From: Burkholderia sp. 9120
Lineage (GTDB): Bacteria; Pseudomonadota; Gammaproteobacteria; Burkholderiales; Burkholderiaceae
DNA length: 64,000 nt
Assembly: GCF_000745015.1 (NCBI RefSeq)
Contig: NZ_JQNA01000002.1
Coordinates: forward strand, 5,456,001 to 5,520,000
Direction: 5' to 3'
Shown: positions 45,890 to 54,504 of the stretch, in pieces
Layout: each line of letters opens with the position of its first letter
Position numbering within the stretch: position 1 is the first letter of the stretch
Translations under genes and position numbers: made by a program
Notes under the pieces: generated by a model
Databases searched by the model: none
The model's input: the letters and a program-made list of their open reading frames with translations, nothing else
What the model was told of the DNA's origin: nothing

Positions 45890-47089
45890 TCACAGCACCA
45901 CCGGCACTTCGGTGGCCGGCGGCGTGTTGCGGCTGCGCCGGCAACGGATCAAGCCGTCGATCATCACCATGCCGACGCCGGGAATATCGCCGAGTTGCAC
46001 GCTTTCAAGCAGCGTGTCGGCGGCCGTGTGTTGCGCGCGGTCCATGAACACGAGATCGGCGGGACGGCCCACTTCGATCAAACCCTGGCGCAGATCGCGC
46101 TGCCGCGCGGTGTTGCCGGTCGCGAAACAGAAGGCGATTTCCGCGGGCACGTCCGCGAGACTCGAAATCAGCGCGATCATTCGCAGAATGCCGAGCGGTT
46201 GCACGCCGGAGCCGGCCGGACTATCGGTGCCGAGAATAATGCGGTGCGGACACTTCAATTCGATCGCATGACGCGCGGTCAGCAAGGCGATCCGTTCGTT
46301 GCCGTTGTGGACGATCTCCAGCGCGCGGCTCGATTGCTCGCACAAATCGCACACGTGTCGATAAGACAGCGACGTATGCCCGCCGTTGATGTGGCCGATC
46401 ACGTCCGCGTCGGCCGCGAGCACCACGTCGCGATCGATCAGCCCCGAGCCCGGAATCGACGGACCGCCTGTATGAATCGTGCTTTGAATGCCGTACTTGC
46501 GCGCCCACGCCACCATCTGCGCGGCTTCCTCGCCACCCTTCACGCTGCCGAGTCCGACTTCGCCGAGCAGCTTCACGCCCGCTTCCGAGAGCTCCTTGAA
46601 GTCTTCCTCGACCATGCCCTTCTCGATCACCGGCGCGCCCGCCATGACCTTCACGCCGCCGCCGACACCCGCGCCGCGCATGCCTTCGAACGAGCGTTGC
46701 GCGGTAATGGCCAGCGCCTTCACGCCGACGATGTCTTTCGGTCGGCCGGGTAAATGCACTTCGCCGGCCGAGATCATGGTCGTCACGCCGCCGTTCAGAT
46801 TCGATTCGATCCAGCCCATCTGATTCTGGCGCGGCGTCCAGTCGCCGAATACCGGATGCACGTGCGAGTCGATCAGACCCGGCGCGACCGTGGTGCCTTT
46901 GCAATCGACCGTGGTCCGCGCGCCTTCGAGATCGCAGTCTTTTTCCCGGCCAATCGCGACGATCACGCCGTCGTCGATCACCAGCGTGTCCGCGTCGAGA
47001 ATCGGCTGATCGATGTCGCCGGATAGCAGCAGCCCGATGTTCGTTACCGCGACCTTGCCCGACAAGCCTGTCAACGTCTCTGCTGCCAT
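45890..47089 (-). CDS. enamidase-like amidohydrolase (6-oxo-tetrahydronicotinate hydrolase type)
   Basis: The 399-residue amidohydrolase has the N-terminal metal motif LIDSHVHP, further ligands in TIHTGG and GHINGGH, and the late aspartate in ILGTDSPAGSG. It resembles enamidase of Eubacterium barkeri, a binuclear-metal enzyme that hydrolyses 6-oxo-1,4,5,6-tetrahydronicotinate to 2-formylglutarate. The assignment is from remembered family features and the neighbouring reductase-like gene. AAGGAG precedes the ATG. It lies between the ABC importer genes and the NicAB-like genes. Confidence 0.82.
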   Translation of the reverse strand: MAAETLTGLSGKVAVTNIGLLLSGDIDQPILDADTLVIDDGVIVAIGREKDCDLEGARTTVDCKGTTVAPGLIDSHVHPVFGDWTPRQNQMGWIESNLNGGVTTMISAGEVHLPGRPKDIVGVKALAITAQRSFEGMRGAGVGGGVKVMAGAPVIEKGMVEEDFKELSEAGVKLLGEVGLGSVKGGEEAAQMVAWARKYGIQSTIHTGGPSIPGSGLIDRDVVLAADADVIGHINGGHTSLSYRHVCDLCEQSSRALEIVHNGNERIALLTARHAIELKCPHRIILGTDSPAGSGVQPLGILRMIALISSLADVPAEIAFCFATGNTARQRDLRQGLIEVGRPADLVFMDRAQHTAADTLLESVQLGDIPGVGMVMIDGLIRCRRSRNTPPATEVPVVL

Positions 47090-47170
47090 CTGCTTCTCCT
47101 TTCGCAACGACTGCGGGGCGTCGCGAACTTGCCTGGAGTGCCTTTCAGGCCGTTCGCCGCGCCGATGGAA

Positions 47171-47215
47171 TCACACGCTCATGCATCACACGCTCACGCA
47201 TTACACACTCAAATA
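47171..47215. repeat. 15-bp tandem repeat at the end of the livF-like gene
   Basis: TCACACGCTCATGCA (47171-47185), TCACACGCTCACGCA (47186-47200) and the diverged TTACACACTCAAATA (47201-47215) lie head to tail. The third unit contains the LivF stop codon and last residues. Confidence 0.8.
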
Positions 47216-47914
47216 CGCGCGCCTCACGGTCTCGTTCTGCGCCAGTTCGCCAATCGTGCCGCTAAAGCGGATCTGCCCTTTTTCAAGCACATACGCGCGG
47301 TCACTGACCAGTTCGGCGAAATGCAGGTTCTGTTCGGACAACAAAATCGACAACCCTTCGCGCTTGAGTTCGAGAATCATGTTCGCCATCTGTTCGACGA
47401 TCACCGGCGCGACACCTTCCGACGGCTCGTCGAGCAGGACCAGATACGGATTGCCCATCAGCGTGCGCGACACGGTCAGCATCTGCTGCTCGCCGCCGCT
47501 CATCTGGCCGCCTGGACGGCGCGGCATTTCGCCGAGATTGGGAAACAGGCGGAACAGTTTTTCCGGCGTCCATTGCGGCGCGCCTTCGCGCGGCGGCTGA
47601 CGGCCGGTGGCCAGGTTCTCCATCACCGTCAGATCGGCGAACACGCGGCGGTCTTCGGGAACGAAACCCATACCCATGCGAGCGATCTTGTACGACGGCA
47701 ACGCGGAGATGTTCTGGCCGCGAAACGTGACCTCGCCCTGACGGCGCGGCAGCAGACCCATGACCGCTTTCATCGTGGTCGATTTGCCGGCGCCGTTGCG
47801 ACCCATCAGCGCGACGACTTCGCCGCGGCCGACTTCGATACCGACGTCGAACAGAATATGCGCGCGGCCGTAGAACGCGTTGAGGCCGGTGACTTTCAGC
47901 ATCGGCTCGCTCAT
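47201..47914 (-). CDS. LivF-like ABC ATPase
   Basis: This 237-residue cytoplasmic ATPase has Walker A GRNGAGKSTT, signature MSGGEQQMLTVSRTL, Walker B LVLLDEPSEGVAPVIVEQ and a LivF-type C-terminus (RAYLSV). With LivG it drives the LivHM-type permease of this operon. It overlaps the LivG gene by 4 nt. Confidence 0.92.
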   Translation of the reverse strand: MSEPMLKVTGLNAFYGRAHILFDVGIEVGRGEVVALMGRNGAGKSTTMKAVMGLLPRRQGEVTFRGQNISALPSYKIARMGMGFVPEDRRVFADLTVMENLATGRQPPREGAPQWTPEKLFRLFPNLGEMPRRPGGQMSGGEQQMLTVSRTLMGNPYLVLLDEPSEGVAPVIVEQMANMILELKREGLSILLSEQNLHFAELVSDRAYVLEKGQIRFSGTIGELAQNETVRRAYLSV

Positions 47915-48720
47915 TGCAGCGCTCCCTGTCCTGACTGGCCGCCCGCCGTCTCATGCAAGGGCGCACGCGGCTGGAACGTTTTGCCGGTGCCGAAATAGAC
48001 TTCCTGCACGCGGGTGTCGTTACGGATCGTGTCGGCGTCGCCCTCGGCGATCAGCTTGCCGCGCGCGAGCACGATCATGCGGTCGGCGTACGCGAACACC
48101 ACGTCCATGCTGTGCTCGGTGAACAGCACGCCGATTTGGTGTTCGGTGACGAGACGCTTGGTCAGGGCCATCAACTCGTTGCGTTCCTTCGGCGCCATGC
48201 CGGCGGTGGGTTCGTCCATCAATAGCAACTTGGGACGGTTGGCGAGCGCAATGGCGAGTTCGACGCGCTTCACGTCGCCATACGCGAGCACGCCGCAAGC
48301 GCGCTGAGCATCCGCGGCCATGCCGACCTGGTCGAGCAACGCGAGCGCTTCGTCGACATAGTGTGCGGTCGCGGGCTTCCACAGGCCGAAGGTCTTGCGC
48401 TCGCGCGAGACCAGCGCCATCTGCACGTTTTCCAGCACGGTCATCGAATTGAAGGTCGCGGCGATCTGAAACGTGCGCCCAACGCCCAGACGCCAGATGT
48501 CGCGCGGACGCATGCCGACCAGTTCCTGACCGTCGAGCCGGATCGAGCCGGACGAAGGCGGCAACTGGCCGTTGACCATGTTGAAACAGGTGGATTTGCC
48601 GGCGCCGTTCGGGCCGAGCAGGGCCAGCAGTTGGCCGGCTTCGAGATCGAAAGAGACGTCGTCGACGGCCTTCAGACCGCCGAACGATTTGCAGAGACCG
48701 GCGACGCGCAGCAAGCTCAT
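47911..48720 (-). CDS. LivG-like ABC ATPase
   Basis: This 269-residue ATPase has Walker A GPNGAGKSTCFNM, the LivG-specific GVGRTFQIAATFNSMTVLENV, Walker B LLLMDEPTAGMAPKERNEL and the switch region LFTEHSMDVVF. The signature reads LAYGDVKRVELAIAL, a normal LivG variant. GGAGGGG precedes the ATG at 48718-48720; longer in-frame readings upstream are a shadow of the permease gene. 4-nt overlaps on both sides. Confidence 0.92.
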   Translation of the reverse strand: MSLLRVAGLCKSFGGLKAVDDVSFDLEAGQLLALLGPNGAGKSTCFNMVNGQLPPSSGSIRLDGQELVGMRPRDIWRLGVGRTFQIAATFNSMTVLENVQMALVSRERKTFGLWKPATAHYVDEALALLDQVGMAADAQRACGVLAYGDVKRVELAIALANRPKLLLMDEPTAGMAPKERNELMALTKRLVTEHQIGVLFTEHSMDVVFAYADRMIVLARGKLIAEGDADTIRNDTRVQEVYFGTGKTFQPRAPLHETAGGQSGQGALQ

Positions 48721-50660
48721 AGCCCCTCCTTGATCGCCGCCGTGCGTTGCGAGGGTTCGACGGCGCGGCTGTCGGCGTTGTCGACGGTGTCGTCGCCGAA
48801 GCGCTCGCGGATGAAGCCGACGATCCCCTGCGGAAACGCAATCACCAGCAGCAAGATTGTGAGGCCCAGCAGCGCCTGCCAATAATCGGTCTGCCGCGCC
48901 ACGGTGTCCTGCAGCCACGTGAACACAGCCGCGCCCACAATCGGGCCGGTCAGCGTCTGCAAGCCGCCGAGCAGCACCATCACGAGGCCATCCACCGAGC
49001 GGCTCACGCTGATCACTTCCGGCGAGATCGTTCCTTTGGAGAAGGCATAAAGCGAACCGGCCAGTCCACAGAACAGCGACGCGATCACGAACACCGCCCA
49101 CTGCACGCGCTTGACGTCGATGCCGATCGCCTCGGCGCGCAGCACGGAATCGCGCGACGCGCGCATTGCGTAACCGAGCGGCGAGAACAGCATCTTGCGT
49201 AACAGCCACACGCCGATCACGGCGCACACCAGCGTCAGGTAGTAAAACGCCACCGGAGACGACAACCAGTTCGACGGCCACAAGCCGAGCACGCCGTTGC
49301 TGCCGCCGGTCACATCGTCCCACTGGAACACGACGGACCAGACGATCTGCGCGAACGCGAGCGTCAGCATCGCGAGATAGACGCCGGAGAGCCGCACGCA
49401 GAACCAGCCGAACACCAGCGCGCCGCCCACCGCGAGCAGCGGACCTAGCAGCAGCGCGGCTTCCATCGGCAGATTCAGCACTTTGAGGAACAGCGCCGCG
49501 CCGTAGGCGCCGAGTCCGAAGTAAGCGGCATGGCCGAACGAATGCATGCCGCCGGGACCCATGATGAAATGCAGGCTCGTGGCGAACAGCACGGCGATCA
49601 GAATTTCGACCAGCAGCACCGGCATATAGGGGAATGCGTTCGCCGCGAGCGGCGCCAGCACGAGAACCAGTAAGGCAAGCGCGGCCAGCCATTTGAGGCG
49701 TTTGCCCGCCGGACGCAGCGGCGTTTCCGGCGCGGCCATGCCACGCACCGCGGCCGTTGCGCGACCCAGCAGCCCCCACGGACGCACCACCAGCACCACC
49801 GCCATCACGACGAACTCGGCGACCAGCGTGAAGCGGCTCAACGACACGCCGATGCCGAAGATCGTCACATGCCCAATGCCGATACATAGCGCCTTGATCT
49901 CCGCGATGATCAACGCGGCGACGAACGCGCCCGGAATCGACCCCATGCCGCCGACCACCACCACCACGAACGCGTTGCCGATCGTCTCCAGGTCCAATGA
50001 AAGATTCGCCGACATGCGCGGCCCTTGCAGCGCGCCACCCAGTCCGGCCAGAAACGCGCCGACGAAAAACACGCCGGTAAACAACCACGCCTGATTGATG
50101 CCGAGCGCGCCGAGCATTTCGCGGTCCTGGGTCGCGGCGCGCACCAGCGTGCCCCAACGCGTGCGCGTCAACGCATACCAAAGCAGCAGCAGCACCACGG
50201 GTCCGATCACGATCAACGCGATGTCGTAAGTCGGCAGCGGATGACCGAGGAATTCGACCGCGCCCGCCAGATGCGGCGCACGCGGTCCGAACAGGTCTTC
50301 CGGACCCCATAGCCACAATGCGGCGTCGCGAAAGATCAGCACCAGCGCGAACGTGGCCAGCAGATGGAACAGTTCAGGCGCCTGATAGATACGCCGCAGC
50401 ACGATCATTTCGACCAGTGCGCCAAGCACCGCGACCACCAGCGCGGCCGCCAGCACGGACAGCCAGAAGCCGCCGGTGGTCTGGCCGAAACGGCTGGCGA
50501 TGCTGTACGCGACATAAATGCCGAACATATAGAACGAGCCGTGCGCAAAGTTGACGATGCGCGTCACGCCGAAGATCAACGACAAACCGGCGGCGACCAG
50601 AAACAGCGTCGACGCGTCGGCGAGTCCATTGACCAGCTGTACCAGCAAATTCGAAAGCAT
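48717..50660 (-). CDS. fused LivH-LivM permease
   Basis: The 647-residue inner-membrane protein joins a LivH half (VNGLADASTLFLVAAGLSLIFGVTRIVNFAHGSFYMFG, residues ~10-300) to a LivM half (ILIAVLFATSLHFIMGPGGMHSFGHAAYFGLGAYGAAL, ~345-600), so one polypeptide replaces the usual heterodimer. EAA-like coupling loops (GINQAWLFTGVFF; GIDVKRVQWAVFVIASLFCGLAGSLYA) are seen in both halves. ATG at 50660 with GAGGG five bases before is favoured over a TTG at 50675. It lies 31 bp after the PF06684 gene. Confidence 0.9.
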   Translation of the reverse strand: MLSNLLVQLVNGLADASTLFLVAAGLSLIFGVTRIVNFAHGSFYMFGIYVAYSIASRFGQTTGGFWLSVLAAALVVAVLGALVEMIVLRRIYQAPELFHLLATFALVLIFRDAALWLWGPEDLFGPRAPHLAGAVEFLGHPLPTYDIALIVIGPVVLLLLWYALTRTRWGTLVRAATQDREMLGALGINQAWLFTGVFFVGAFLAGLGGALQGPRMSANLSLDLETIGNAFVVVVVGGMGSIPGAFVAALIIAEIKALCIGIGHVTIFGIGVSLSRFTLVAEFVVMAVVLVVRPWGLLGRATAAVRGMAAPETPLRPAGKRLKWLAALALLVLVLAPLAANAFPYMPVLLVEILIAVLFATSLHFIMGPGGMHSFGHAAYFGLGAYGAALFLKVLNLPMEAALLLGPLLAVGGALVFGWFCVRLSGVYLAMLTLAFAQIVWSVVFQWDDVTGGSNGVLGLWPSNWLSSPVAFYYLTLVCAVIGVWLLRKMLFSPLGYAMRASRDSVLRAEAIGIDVKRVQWAVFVIASLFCGLAGSLYAFSKGTISPEVISVSRSVDGLVMVLLGGLQTLTGPIVGAAVFTWLQDTVARQTDYWQALLGLTILLLVIAFPQGIVGFIRERFGDDTVDNADSRAVEPSQRTAAIKEGL

Positions 50661-50691
50661 CGCGACCCTCGGCAAATAACCGAATGCTAAC

Positions 50692-51276
50692 TCAGCGCAA
50701 ACCGTCTTCGCCCTTGATCTCGCTCGCCTGCAAGCCGCCGATGCGCGGCAGCGGCCGGCCCGAGGCCGTCACCGCGACGGCCACGACGATCTCATGCGCG
50801 CGCGGCGCGTCCGACACGCGCGCTTCGATCGCGTCGAAATGGCTGCGTACGAAGGCGGCGTCTTTGTGGCCGAGCGGCACGTCGATCGCGGTGCCGAGCG
50901 TGCCCATTTTTTTCGCCGACGGCACCAGCGCCGCACCCTTCTCGACCGCCACGCGCAGCGGCGCGCCGAGCTTGGGGTGCAGGATCGCCGCGGCGTGTTC
51001 CAGTTCGCCGGCCTCGCCCACGATCGCGGCTTTGCCGTAACTCTGCGCGTCGCCCGGTGCAATGCCTAGCGCTTCGACGCACTTGTTGCCGAGCAACGCG
51101 CCGAGTTCTTCGCCGGCTTCGATCAACGCGTCGAGCTTGGCCTCGTAGCGGCCAGCATACGGATTGTCGATCACCGCAATGGCGACCGCGCGGCGCGTGG
51201 GCGGATCGATCGTCTGGCCCATTTCAATACGTGTTTCGTCCACCTGCACGACCAGCTTGCGAAGCTTGATTGCCAT
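50692..51276 (-). CDS. PF06684 (amino acid synthesis/DUF1185) family protein, second copy
   Basis: The 194-residue protein is paralogous to the gene directly upstream: SYGKAAIVGEAGELEHAAAILH, VPSAKKMGTLGTAIDVPLGHKDAAFVRSHFDAIE and RIGGLQASEIKGEDGLR align over the whole length. Solved members of PF06684 have a chorismate-mutase-like (BCM) fold; their reaction is not established. The N-terminus (MAIKLRKLVVQVDETRIEMGQTIDPPTRRAVAIAVIDNPYAGRYE) is the better conserved start. GGAG precedes the ATG. Placement with ring-cleavage genes suggests a hydrolase or isomerase step; this is inference. Confidence 0.85.
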   Translation of the reverse strand: MAIKLRKLVVQVDETRIEMGQTIDPPTRRAVAIAVIDNPYAGRYEAKLDALIEAGEELGALLGNKCVEALGIAPGDAQSYGKAAIVGEAGELEHAAAILHPKLGAPLRVAVEKGAALVPSAKKMGTLGTAIDVPLGHKDAAFVRSHFDAIEARVSDAPRAHEIVVAVAVTASGRPLPRIGGLQASEIKGEDGLR

Positions 51277-51340
51277 TTCGCTCTCCGAGTTTCGATGCCT
51301 GCCTGGATTTCTTGCCGATGCGTCGGGTCCGGCCGTTACT

Positions 51341-51931
51341 TCAGCGCAAACCGTCCTTGCCCACGATCGCCTCTTTCGCGAGACCGCCGACGCGCGCATG
51401 CACGCGCTGCCCGGTGCTCATCGCGAGGATATACACCAGCTCGTCGGCCGCGGGCGCGCCGGGCACGCGCACTTCGATCGCGTCGAAGTGACTGCGCACG
51501 TAGCTCGCGTTGACGTGCGTGAGCGGCACGTCGAGCGCGGTGGACGGCGCGCCGACTTTTTTCGTCGACGGCACGATTGCGTTAGTCGGCACGCCGTTTT
51601 TCTCCAGCAGCTCGCGCATTGCATAACCGCCGGGAACATGCCACAGCGCGCCATGTTCGAGTTCGCCGCGCGCGCCGACAATCGCGCCCTTGCCGTAGCT
51701 TTCAATCGACGCAAGCGGCACCGCCATCGCCGCCAGCAAGCGTTGCGCCATGTCGAAGCCGATCGGTTTGAGCGCTTCCATGGCGTGCTCGATGGTCGCT
51801 TCGTAGCGGCCGGCGAATGGATTCGTCATCACCGCGGCAATCGCGCCGCGCCTGAGCGGCTGCGCGGGCGCGGGGCCGAATTCGTGAAAGATATCTTCGA
51901 CGTGCGTCAGCACGCGGCGTATTTCGAACAC
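51341..51931 (-). CDS. PF06684 (amino acid synthesis/DUF1185) family protein, first copy
   Basis: The 196-residue protein shares with its neighbour the block SYGKGAIVGARGELEHGALWH, VPSTKKVGAPSTALDVPLTHVNASYVRSHFDAIE and RVGGLAKEAIVGKDGLR. GTG start at 51929-51931 with AAGGAGG upstream; it overlaps the UPF0280 gene by 25 nt. The pair may form a hetero-oligomer with shared active sites, as in other trimeric BCM-fold proteins. No signal peptide. Role in the pathway unassigned. Confidence 0.85.
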   Translation of the reverse strand: MFEIRRVLTHVEDIFHEFGPAPAQPLRRGAIAAVMTNPFAGRYEATIEHAMEALKPIGFDMAQRLLAAMAVPLASIESYGKGAIVGARGELEHGALWHVPGGYAMRELLEKNGVPTNAIVPSTKKVGAPSTALDVPLTHVNASYVRSHFDAIEVRVPGAPAADELVYILAMSTGQRVHARVGGLAKEAIVGKDGLR

Positions 51932-52854
51932 GGAGCCTCCTTGTTCATGGGAGCGCGCTGGGTGAGCCACGCGCCGGTACGTGTGTCCTCGTGAAGTCCG
52001 GCGACGCGCACCCGTCCTTGCAGGAACAGCGCGGCGCCTTCTATCAAGCCTTGTTCGCGCAGACGTCGCGCGGTTTCGACGCCGCGCGCCAGCGCGAAAT
52101 CGATCAACGGTTGCGGTAACGCGGGGACCTCGACGGTAACGAGCAGGTCGCCGAGATCGCTATCGTCTTTCAACGACGACGCCGGCCGCCGCACGATGCC
52201 CGCGTGGTCGAGATTCACGGCGTTGGCGATGATCGTGGCGGCGGCGTCGGCCGTGGCCGCGTCGCGCGCGAGCACGGTCACGCTGTCGGCAATGCCCAGG
52301 CTGAAACTGCGGCCGCGCCATCCGCTGGTTGCGATGCCACGAATCGGCTGGGTGGCGTCGAGCGTCAGGTTGGCGTCGAGCGCCTGATCGTGCGAGAGCC
52401 CTGCGCCCGATAACCGCGCGAGGTCTGCGAACACGCCTACGCGGTATTGCTGTCCTTCGGTCAAATACAGCGCAATGTCGCCACCGTTGTTGATATAGGC
52501 GCGGGCGATACCTTGACGTGCGAATGCGGTGATCAGTTCGTCGGCGACGCTGCCGGCCACAGCCGCCATCGGCGTGATGTAGCGCGCGCGATGCGGATGA
52601 CACGCGGACCACATGCGGCGCGCTACGGCGCCGTTCGGACCCCCGTCGTTCAGCGACGCCTGATGCTTTACCGGCTGCCGCAGCAGCGTCAACTCGCCTA
52701 CCAGCTCCGGCAATACGTCGACAAAGCGCGCCCAGCACGCGTCATACGCGGCTTGCAGCGCCGCGGGTTCGCCGTCGGCGTCGAGGATCAGGTCGATCGG
52801 CCCGTGCTGCCAGTGCCAGCGGGTCGCATCGAGCCGGGTGCGGGTGGGGTTCAT
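51907..52854 (-). CDS. UPF0280 family protein, ApbE superfamily
   Basis: This 315-residue protein carries ApbE-like motifs in order: YINNGGDIALYL (~165), RGIATSGWRGRSFSLG (~220) and DSVTVLARDAATADAAATIIA (~240). In ApbE flavin transferases the equivalents bind FAD and Mg; UPF0280 itself has no proven reaction. No lipoprotein or Tat signal is present, so it acts in the cytoplasm. It follows the reductase-like gene by 45 bp and overlaps the first PF06684 gene. Flavin attachment to a pathway enzyme is a reasonable guess. Confidence 0.82.
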   Translation of the reverse strand: MNPTRTRLDATRWHWQHGPIDLILDADGEPAALQAAYDACWARFVDVLPELVGELTLLRQPVKHQASLNDGGPNGAVARRMWSACHPHRARYITPMAAVAGSVADELITAFARQGIARAYINNGGDIALYLTEGQQYRVGVFADLARLSGAGLSHDQALDANLTLDATQPIRGIATSGWRGRSFSLGIADSVTVLARDAATADAAATIIANAVNLDHAGIVRRPASSLKDDSDLGDLLVTVEVPALPQPLIDFALARGVETARRLREQGLIEGAALFLQGRVRVAGLHEDTRTGAWLTQRAPMNKEAPCSKYAAC

Positions 52855-52899
52855 CGCGGTCGTCTTCGTTGCATGGGTCGCATGGGCAGCGCGCGCCGG

Positions 52900-54504
52900 T
52901 TAGCCGAGCATCGGCGGCATGGCCGGCGGCCACGGATTGTCGGGATTGCGCGCCAGTGTGCGGCGCGCGAGCGGCGCGCCTTCCGTATGATCCGGCCCGT
53001 TCGCCAGCACACTCTCCAGCGAACGCACCGCGTCGAGATGACCGCCGAGGTCGCGATACGCGTCATACGTCATGGTGAACTCAATCGGCGCAACGAGCGC
53101 GGGCGTCGGCACCGTGCCGAACGAATGGTCCGGCATACGCGATACATCCACCATGACGGTGATGCCGCCGCCTGGCCACACATAAGCCGGCGCGCCGCCG
53201 CAGGTCACGTTGACGAGTTTCTGCTTGATCGCGCGCGTGAGCAGCACCGGGTTCTCGGTCGCGCCCGCGCGCAGACTGCCGCCCGCGCCGCCGATAAACT
53301 GCACGCTGGCGAGCGACGGCTCGCAGTTCTCGCCAATCCGCTCGACCGTGCGGCGCACCGCCTCCGGCATGGCCGCGATACGCGGCACGAGATCGTGGTC
53401 GAGTTCGTACCACTGCGCGTGTTCGCCGGTCGTCGACACCATCAGCAGACGCATGCCCGGCTTCGCGACGGCCGGGTCGAAGCCTTCGACAATCGCCAGC
53501 GGATCGTGAATGTCGGTGCCGCCCCAACCGGTGCCGGGATTGGCCACCTGGAAATAACGGCCCGGCGTCGATTTACGTCCGCGAATTTTCAGACCCGAGC
53601 GCGCCATGCCGAGGCACCGGCCCGCCTGATGTTCCGTCAACACGCCCGTAATGTGATCGTCGACCACCACGACTTCATCGACGTGATCAAACCACTGTTT
53701 CGCGAAAATACCGATGGTGGCCGAACCGCAACCCACTCGCATGCGCTGCTCTTCGACACCGTCCACGATCGGCGCGGCGCCCGCGCGAATCACCAGACTC
53801 GCGCCGCCGTCGATCGTGAATTCCACCGCTTGCTTGTTGCCGAGCGCGAGCATCATGTCGCAGGTCACGCGGCCTTCTTTCTTGCTGCCGCCGGTCAGAT
53901 GATGCACGCCGCCGAGGCTCAGCATTTGCGAGCCATATTCCGCGGTCGTGACGTGACCGACGATCTCGCCCTGGCAACGCACATTCGATTGCTCAGGGCC
54001 GAGAAAACGGTCGGTGTCGATCTTCACCTTGAAGCTGCAATAGCTGAAAATCCCTTCCGTGACGACGGTGATCATATCGACGTCGTCGAGATTCGACGCG
54101 ACGATAAACGGCGCGGGCTTGTAGTCGGGATACGTAGAGGATGCGCCGATACCGGTGACGAACAACGACGGGTCGGTCACCGGATCTTGCGTGGAAGACG
54201 CTGCACCAAATTCGACCGTGGTATCGGCAGCGTTGGCGTTGAGACCGACGGTATCCGCACGCGACAGGAACACCACCGGATCGACGCGAATCAATCTTCC
54301 CTGCGCATTCGCATAGCGATCGCACGCGCCGGTGCGGCCTTCGGATATCTGGCACAGCACCGGGCAGGCATTGCACTCGATCTTGTTCGTCGCCATGCGC
54401 TCGCTGCGCGGCGCGGCTTTTTCAAGCACGGTGGGACCGGGCGTCGACGCGGTTTCACCGTCGACGCGCTCGGCACCGAAATCGACCTTCGTATGTTCTG
54501 TCAT
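52900..54504 (-). CDS. 6-hydroxynicotinate reductase-like Fe-S protein
   Basis: This roughly 534-residue cytoplasmic protein has an N-terminal cysteine motif C44-x2-C47-x3-C51-x9-C61 (IECNACPVLCQISEGRTGACDRY) for an Fe-S cluster, further cysteines (SYCSFKV, VRCQGEI, VTCDMM, VGCGS), and a large C-domain with FIGGAGGSLRAGATENPVLL. It resembles proteins annotated as 6-hydroxynicotinate reductase, the ferredoxin-linked enzyme of E. barkeri nicotinate fermentation that makes 6-oxo-tetrahydronicotinate. An alternative ATG at 54528 adds eight residues. First gene of the operon; the electron donor is not encoded nearby. Confidence 0.78.
   Translation of the reverse strand: MTEHTKVDFGAERVDGETASTPGPTVLEKAAPRSERMATNKIECNACPVLCQISEGRTGACDRYANAQGRLIRVDPVVFLSRADTVGLNANAADTTVEFGAASSTQDPVTDPSLFVTGIGASSTYPDYKPAPFIVASNLDDVDMITVVTEGIFSYCSFKVKIDTDRFLGPEQSNVRCQGEIVGHVTTAEYGSQMLSLGGVHHLTGGSKKEGRVTCDMMLALGNKQAVEFTIDGGASLVIRAGAAPIVDGVEEQRMRVGCGSATIGIFAKQWFDHVDEVVVVDDHITGVLTEHQAGRCLGMARSGLKIRGRKSTPGRYFQVANPGTGWGGTDIHDPLAIVEGFDPAVAKPGMRLLMVSTTGEHAQWYELDHDLVPRIAAMPEAVRRTVERIGENCEPSLASVQFIGGAGGSLRAGATENPVLLTRAIKQKLVNVTCGGAPAYVWPGGGITVMVDVSRMPDHSFGTVPTPALVAPIEFTMTYDAYRDLGGHLDAVRSLESVLANGPDHTEGAPLARRTLARNPDNPWPPAMPPMLG

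Noticed and set aside
47911..50316. 801-codon ORF extending the LivG gene upstream
   Set aside because: The extra N-terminal part is a frame shadow of the LivHM gene; LivG begins at 48720 with a ribosome-binding site.
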